DNA from: Lycium barbarum
Taxonomy: Eukaryota; Streptophyta; Magnoliopsida; Solanales; Solanaceae
Direction: 5' to 3'
DNA length: 64,000 nt
NCBI RefSeq assembly: GCF_019175385.1
Contig: NC_083346.1
Span: 85,326,543 to 85,390,542 of the forward strand
The notes beneath the pieces were generated by a model that saw nothing but the letters and a program-made list of their open reading frames with translations, was not told the DNA's origin and did not search any database. Numbering within the stretch: the stretch's first letter is position 1; every line of letters begins with the position of its first letter. Made by a program: the position numbers and the translations under genes. Of the stretch, positions 57,800 to 64,000 are shown one piece after another.

Positions 57800-59207
57800 T
57801 GATGTGCCGTGAAATTTCGGCATATTTAATGTCTTTTGTCAAGAAGTTTTACTTGTTTTTAAGTGTTTTTATATCGTTTCTTATGTTATTTTGATGTTTT
57901 GTAGGGTTGGTTGACTAAGGAAAGAAAATGAAGAAAAAATCGCTGAACAACGGACAACTTGGAGCTAAAGGACGGTCCATAACTCGTGTTACGAACCGTA
58001 ACGTGGACCATAATCTGAAGGGAAATTCCAGTAATTTGCTGAAGGTTTGTTAATGTTACGACCCAAAAGGACAGCCCGTAACGCAAGATACGGGGCGTAA
58101 CGTAGGGCGTAATGCATGTCAAGATGATTTCCACTGAAGACTTAAGGCCGAGATCCGCTGGAAGATATGGACCGTAACCTGTGTTACGGTCTGTCGAAGA
58201 AAGCCATGACAATTGACCTAATATCTAGCTGACAAAGGATGGAACAAATGACGGACCGTAACACGTGTTACGGTCCGTAACGATGCCGCGAAGGGTGTTT
58301 TGTCCATAATTTCGGCTCGTATTTTAGTCCTATAAATAGTTAAGTTTAGGTTTTTCGGCCATTATTATTGATTCACTTTAGAGCATTAACTCTTAGCCTT
58401 GGATATTTGTGAAGTTGTTGGAGCATTTAAGGCCTCAGCTCATCCTTAGTTCACATTTATTACCATTGTACGTACATTATGTCTTCTTTTAAGCTTTCTT
58501 TGTTGAACAAAAGTATGAGTAGCTAATTTTAATTCTATGTTTGTGGACCCCATGGTGGGTATTATGTGAATGGGTTTCTACTATTGATAGATGCATAATG
58601 GTTGTTGGTGTTTATTCAATCTTTGTGTTTTAGTGTTGCGTAATGATTCCAAGCATTATCCTAAGCCATTATTCTAACTTTTCTTGGGAAAGTGAGTTAG
58701 CATTGGTAAGATTGAATAACAATGACTCGGGGGCGTTAACCCTCGTTTAATAGACTAAAACTTAGGAATAAGAACAAGTCTAATTGGCATTATTGATCGT
58801 TCTTCGATATCAACTCTTTTGTATTTGGGAAAATCATAAAGAGGAAATACGGACTAACTGTTGCGAAACATTAGGAAGTCCTTGAAAGATCAAGTACAAA
58901 TCCTTAGAACAACCATTAGAAGTATATCACATTGAAACATGAAGCATAATATCTAATCAAAACAGGGAACACAACCTTAGTCTCTCTCGCATTAATTACA
59001 ATTCAAGTAAAGGTATTAGTTTATATTATAAAACAATTATTCCAAATAATTCGAAATAGAATTAAAGCCTTTGAAGACCAGTATCACATACAATTAGTAC
59101 CCTTTTCTCTCTATATTCCCTGTGGGATTCGACCCCAACCTTGTTTGGGTTACTATATTTAACAACATCCGCTTTACGCCACTAATAGGTGTAATTTGAG
59201 CGTATCA
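57800..59207 (+). repeat. Second Athila-like LTR (near-solo), inside element 7's LTR
   Basis: It runs from TGATGTGCCGTGAAATTTCGG to GAGCGTATCA, 1,408 bp, homologous along its length to 6337-7702 (shared GAAGTTTTACTTGTTTTTA near the start, CCTATAAATAGT, GGGATTCGACCCCAACCTTG and GGTGTAATTTGAGCGTATCA). Seven further bases AATTTTG match the spacer before the primer site, then similarity stops. I find no target duplication (left GCTGC, right AATTT), so it is not a clean solo LTR. Confidence 0.8.
57965..58338 (+). promoter_or_regulatory. ACGGACCGT island and TATA box of the second Athila-like LTR
   Basis: A perfect 28-bp palindrome lies at 58252-58279: arms ACGGACCGT/ACGGTCCGT around AACACGTGTT. 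Variants GGACGGTCCATAAC, ACGAACCGTAACG, TACGGGGCGTAACG, ATGGACCGTAACC and TTACGGTCTGTCG lie upstream. TATAAATA is at 58331-58338. Confidence 0.75.
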
Positions 59208-59724
59208 AATTTTGAAACATGAACTGTACACAAAAGAATAGGAGCCGACAAGGCTACATCACATATCATCTACATACAACTGTCTACAGACCTCCACTTA
59301 AATAAAAGCTGTAGAAAGGACGGGACAGGGCCCCGTCATACCCATATGCACATCTACATCTCAAAAGTAGCATACCAAATGAAGTGCAGCTCCGGATTGA
59401 GTGGAGCGCACTGACCACTACTGGATGAAAGTCTTACTGAGATAGACTGCCTGTCTATCTACCTGAACCGACGGGCATGAATGTAGACCCCCGAGCAATA
59501 GAGGAGTCAGTACGGACAATGTACTGAGTATGTAAGGCATAAGAGTAACATATACATAAAAATCATGGTAGGAATCTAAAACTCATAAGCCAACTAACTG
59601 TCTGAATGCATCTATATGACTGAATGTCTGAAGACATCTATATAACTCTGTATAACTGAAAGTGCTTCTGCGGTGTATGATATGCATGCTCTCTTTAAAA
59701 ATCATATACATCTATATATATATA

Positions 59725-59852
59725 TATAGTGAACTGCCCGACCCTATAGGTACGGTGTATACTGCCTGGCCATATAGGCACGGTGTTAGCATCATCATCA
59801 CCCATAAGCCGTCCACCGTAGTGGTGTTGCCCGGCCATATAGGCACGGTTTA
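59725..59852. repeat. Tandem GGCCATATAGGCACGG units in element 7's LTR
   Basis: Three units on GCC(C/T)GGCCATATAGGCACGGTG, one as CCCGACCCTATAGGTACGGTG. A related array lies in element 2's left LTR (8890-9075), so these two LTR families are related. Confidence 0.75.
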
Positions 59853-60692
59853 GAAGACAGCTATACATATATATAATTGCATGAAGGACTCCTAAAAAGT
59901 ATACTCTAGACTACTCTTAGAAACATAAGATATCTGGAAGACATAGCCATAAGACATAGGAAATCAAGGATACTATGAATCTTGCACCATCTAAAAGTAG
60001 AATCTTTGGAAATTATTCGCTTACTACATTCGTTCATATAATAAGGATCATGCCAAAAGAATAAAAGGGACAGCCTTAACATACCTTGAAGCCTATCTAA
60101 TTGTCCAACGTCTACTTCTCGAATTCGTAGGTCTACAAAAAAGATGAAATAGGCCACCCTTAGCCCCTTTACAACACTTACTGTCCAATTAAAGTACGGA
60201 AAGAACTTAACGAATTGCGAGTTGCATTTCCTTTGTAACCCTAACAATCCTTCAACTCCCAATTCAACTCAAATATCAATGACAACATCAATAATAACAA
60301 TATCGATTCTCACATATCAAAATATAATCAATTCTATCCCAAATTCTCTCCCAAAACAGTCCCTTGTCTCACTTTAACCCTTATTCAACTCATAAATGTC
60401 ATAACCATATTTCCTTAACTTAAAACCTCTCAAATTCTTGATAAAAACTCAAACACAAATGTAGGAATCATATACATACCTTGAGGAGTCTAGGATTCCC
60501 AGAATCAAACTTGAACTCCAATTCTAAAGCTTAACAACTTCAATAGAACCCTAGGAATAACTTTCCCCGGGTTTACGGGGCTCGGATCTTGCTAAATCTT
60601 CACTATGATGATGTAAAATATAGAGAGGAATATTCTAGGAATTTGTATGATTTGGGGAATTAAAATAATTAGGATAAAACATGAGGGCTAAA

Positions 60693-60900
60693 TATATATA
60701 GATTGAACTAGAAAGTTCCAGCGATGCGGGTCAATAGTGGGTTGACGGCTAGTCGACGTGTCGACGTGCTCCGTCGACCTGCCACCTGAAACATCAGAGG
60801 TGGCGGAGCAGGGACAGTGCACCACGACGGCTCGTAGATGTGTCGGTGGCCCGTCGATGGTGGTTGGTTTCTGCAGACTCTCTTTAGTCGCTCCGACTCG
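60693..60900 (-). promoter_or_regulatory. GTCGAC island and TATA-like box of element 7's LTR
   Basis: GTCGAC occurs three times in 60753-60778 (GTCGACGTGTCGACGTGCTC, then CGTCGAC), with further TCGACG-, GTCGGTGG- and GTCGATGG-like variants to about 60905. On the coding strand it precedes TATATATA (60700-60693). Confidence 0.55.
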
Positions 60901-61081
60901 CGTCGATTCGATTCGTTTAGCTTCTCATCCTATCATACTACAAGAAACATGTACTTATACTTTGGTACGCGTGAGGTAAGACACTTATTCTCTCAAAGGC
61001 TCGGGTACAGATCTGCATACTAAGCGTATAGACGACTCGTAAGCTAAGGACTTTCTTGCAACGAAAAAGAGAGGTGTAACA

Positions 61082-61094
61082 TCTCCCCCCTTAG
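61082..61094 (-). other. Polypurine tract, element 7
   Basis: CTAAGGGGGGAGA on the minus strand, abutting the LTR. The family block GAACATTCGAGGACGAATGG follows at 61098-61117. Confidence 0.85.
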
Positions 61095-61172
61095 AACCAT
61101 TCGTCCTCGAATGTTCATACGGGTCATGGGTTATAAAAATTTCTGTAGAATCTCCCCTGTAAGTGTACCAAT

Positions 61173-64000
61173 CTATCCTGTACACAGCAACCCAAAATAA
61201 TGCCACACAGGGCCACATGCTAATATATATAACATCATGGCCTCATACGACCAATCACAATGACTATAAATGAAATCAATACCTGGTGAAGGTGGTGCCT
61301 CAGACAGAGCCTCTTGAGATGACGGAAATAAATACGGGTATTTAGCCTTCATTTTCTCATCAGCTTCCCAAGTCATTTCTTCAATATTATTACTTCTCTA
61401 GAGTACTGTAACAGAAGCCACATCTTTAGTTCACAATCGACGAACCTGTCTATCCAAAATAGCCACTGAGGTTTCCTTGTATGATAAATGCTCAGTCACC
61501 TGGATATCATTTTCCAGTACAACCCTTGAAGGATCTCCTATGCACTTACAAAGCATGGACACATGAAATACCGGATGCACAAACTCTAAATCAGAAGGTA
61601 GTTCTAGCTCATATGCTACCTTACCCACTGTACGAATGATTCTATATGGCCCAATGTACCGAGGGTTCATCTTACCCTTCCTGCCAAATCTCATCACTCC
61701 CTTCATAGGTGAAATGTTCAGGAAGACCCAATCTCCTACCACAAACTCTAGCTTGCGCCGCCGGTCATCTGCATAGTATTTCAATCGACTCTGTGATGCT
61801 AGTAATCTTTCTTGGATGGCATTCACTTTGCCAACTGTTTGTTATATTAAGTCTAGGCCTACTAACTAATTTTCTCCTACATCAAACCATCCTATACGCG
61901 ATCTACATCTCCGCCCATATAAAGTCTCATAAGGACCATCTGAATACTAGAATGGTAACTGTAATTATATGCAAACTCAATAAGAGGAAAATGATCATCC
62001 CAGCTACCTCAGAAGTCAATCACACAAGCTCTTAGTATGTCTTCAAGTGTTTGTATAGTACGCTCCACTGGCCATCTGTCTGTGGATGAAATGCAGTACT
62101 AAGACTCAGCTAAGTCCCCAATCCATTCTGAAAAAATCTCCAGATTTTAGCTTTGAATTGCGCTCCTCTATCTGAAATAATGGTTGTATGAACACCATGA
62201 AGTCAAAAAATCTCTCTAAGATAGAGCTTCGCATAATCTTCAGCTGAATAGGTAGTCTTGACAGGCAGGAAGTGAGCTGACTTTGTAAGCCTATCAACTA
62301 TGACCCATATTGAATCATACTTCCGCTGAGTACGGGGCAAACCTGTAATGAAATCCATATTGATTACTTCCCATTTCTATGTCGGAAAATCCATAGACTG
62401 TAATAAACCTCCGGGCTTCTGGTGCTCTATCTTGACTTGCTGACAATTCGGACACTGAGCGACAAATTCTGCTCTATCTCTTTTCATACTATCCCATCAG
62501 TAAACTTCCTTGAGATCATGGTACATCTTTGTTGTGCCCGAGTGAATAGAATAGCGAAAACAGTAGGCTTCCCCCATAACTTGCTGACGAAGGCCTGAAA
62601 CATTAGGAACGCACAATCTACCTCGATACCTGAGTACTCTATCTCTTGTGATCACGAAAGATCTTCATGCTGGGTTCCTTTATCTCCGCTGCCAATGATA
62701 ACATCGTTGTATCCTGAACTGTAACTCCTGCATCCCCTAAATCTAACAGCCGAACTCCAAGGCTAGCTAACCGACAAACATCACAGACTATCTCTCTTTT
62801 CTCCAGTTGCACATATGATAGGCTACCCATGGATTTACAACTAAGAGCATCAGCTACTACATTAGCCTTTCCAGGATGGTATATAATATCAACATCATAA
62901 TCTTTCAGTAACTCTAGCCATCGTCCTTGACGTAAATTCAAATCTTTTTACTTAAAGATATACTGGAGACTCTTGTGATCAATATAAATATCAATATAAA
63001 CACTGTATAAGTACTGTCTCCACATCATCAAATCATGGATAACGGCAACTAACTCAAGATAATGGGTTGGATAATTCTTCTCATGCTTCTTTAGCTGTCT
63101 GGAGGCATAAGCAACAAATTTACTGTGTTGCATCAACACACATCCCAACCCAATACCTGAAGCATCACAATATATCACATAGCCATATGTTCCCTCTGGA
63201 AGAGTCCAGACGGGTGTTGAGGTCAACTTGTCCTTCGGTGTTTGAAAACTCTGCTCACATACATCTATCCACTGGAATTTAGCTGATTTCTGAGTCAACT
63301 TAGTCAATGGGGCTAAAAGAGAAGAAAACCTTCCATGAACCTTCTATAATACCCTGCCAGACCTAGGAAACTACGTATCTCCATTGATGTCGTGGGCCTT
63401 GGCTAACTTTTAACAGCTTCAATCTTTTGAGTATCCACTCTAATGCTTTCATCTGAAATAATATGACCAAGAAAAGCCACAGAGTTCAACAAGAACTCAC
63501 ATTTAGAAAATTTCGCATATAATTCTCTATCTCGAACAGTTCTAAGCACTGCACGTATATGATCAGCATGTTCGGCCTCTGACGATGAATAAACTAGAAT
63601 ATCATCTACGAACACAATCACAAACAGTTCTACAAAGGGTCTGAATACACGATTCATCAAGTCCATGAATACAGCTGGAGCATTAGTTAACCTGAATGAC
63701 ATGACATGGAACTCATAGTGCCCATATCTAGTACTGAATGTCGTCTTCAGAATTTCTTCCTCCTTCGCCCTAACCTGATGATATCCCGATCACAAATCTA
63801 TCTTTGAGAAATACCTGACACCCTACAACAGATCGAATAAATCATCAATTCTCGGAAGCAGATACTTATTCTTACTGTCACTTTATTTAATTATTAATAA
63901 TCAATACACATTCGCAAAGAGCCATCCTTCTTCCTTAAAAACAATATTTGCGCTCCCCATGGCAATGTACTGGGCCTAATAAAGCCCTTCTCAAGTAAAT
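61173..64000 (-). pseudogene. Degenerate pol (RT to chromodomain), element 7
   Basis: From 3' to 5': chromodomain MTWEADEKMKAKYPYLFPSS with tail to the stop at 61173. Integrase C-terminal part is at 61830-61430 (WVFLNISPMKGVMRFGRKG, VAILDRQVRRL), and the integrase core 62400-62050 with [12 protein letters not shown] and IISDRGAQF (a Leu-side stop and a frameshift after DGQ). RNase H spans about 63200-62940 ([21 protein letters not shown]), and RT with the box FVDD is near 63600. RT continues past the edge. It is interrupted by several stops and frameshifts. Domain order and the KVLW/TWEAD chromodomain place it in Tekay. Confidence 0.88.

Larger units (their letters stand above)
57551..61081 (-). 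repeat. 3' LTR of element 7 (3,531 bp with insert)
   Basis: About 2.1 kb of own sequence plus the 1.4-kb insert. On the coding strand: palindrome island (60900-60720), TATA-like TATATATA (60700-60693), donor CTCAAG|GTATGT at 60479/60478, tandem array (59852-59725), hairpin CAGTACATTGTCCGTACTG (about 59530-59508) and acceptor GTTCAG|GTAG at 59463/59462, giving a predicted intron of about 1.0 kb. Confidence 0.85.
57551..64000 (-). mobile_element. Element 7: Tekay-type element, 3' half
   Basis: On the minus strand: 3' LTR 57551-61081, polypurine tract and pol running off the right edge in RT. The coding-strand LTR end is ...GTCGTGACG instead of TGACA (T to C at 57551). The LTR is enlarged by an inserted Athila-like LTR at 57800-59207 and an AT microsatellite. 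Confidence 0.88.

Overview
This window is eukaryotic, plant nuclear repeat DNA. It holds no host gene, tRNA, rRNA or bacterial feature that I can support. Nearly all of it is nested LTR retrotransposons. Most are Ty3/gypsy chromoviruses of the Tekay/Del type: a gag-protease-RT-RNase H-integrase-chromodomain polyprotein, a TGGTATCAGAGC-type initiator-Met primer site, and LTRs of about 2.4-2.9 kb. There are also pieces of an Athila-like Ty3 lineage (tRNA-Asp-type primer site, env-like ORF) and one Ty1/copia gag fragment. The sequence style suggests an asterid, most likely a Solanaceae species. That is inference; no diagnostic host gene is present.

Layout. 1-2304: 5' half of a minus-strand Tekay element (element 1). 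2305-2925: unresolved. 2926-7942: Athila-like material on the plus strand: degenerate env-like ORF, 3' UTR, one LTR, primer site, gag scrap. 8284-17392: Tekay element 2 (minus), inserted in an older LTR (LTR C, 7943-8283 + 17393-17906). 17907-19660 + 35001-35150: inverted LTR fragment (LTR D), split by element 3 (plus, 19661-34995, TSD GAACT). Element 3's 3' LTR is itself split by element 4 (minus, 22761-33621, TSD CTAAT), the youngest copy. 35151-35857: copia gag fragment and leader. 35858-38411: plus LTR (B1), head-on with element 8 (minus, 38412-43452). Element 8's RT is cut by element 5 (plus, from 43453). Element 5's integrase is cut by element 6 (plus, 50892-57515, no gag-pol) and again at 57551 by element 7 (minus, running off the window). 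Element 7's LTR carries an Athila-like LTR at 57800-59207.

None of the polyproteins is intact. Element 4 is closest: one continuous frame of 1,610 codons with five in-frame stops and no frameshift, between LTRs differing at about 18 sites by my eye count.

The most unusual pattern is regulatory. (a) Most LTRs carry a 100-300 bp island of short palindromic repeats just upstream of the predicted TATA box. The motif differs between families, but one, ACGG(A/T)CCGT, is shared by Athila-like and Tekay LTRs. (b) Most Tekay LTRs carry a predicted 5' splice site downstream of the TATA box and, 1.0-1.9 kb later, a conserved module: CAGTAC/GTACTG inverted repeat, TACTGAC branch point, pyrimidine-rich tract, GCAG acceptor. 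(c) Every visible gag start (elements 1, 2, 4, 5) and the env-like start lie 0-2 nt after a CAG acceptor. Together these suggest that splicing produces mRNAs for Gag separate from the packaged genome. This is a hypothesis from sequence only.
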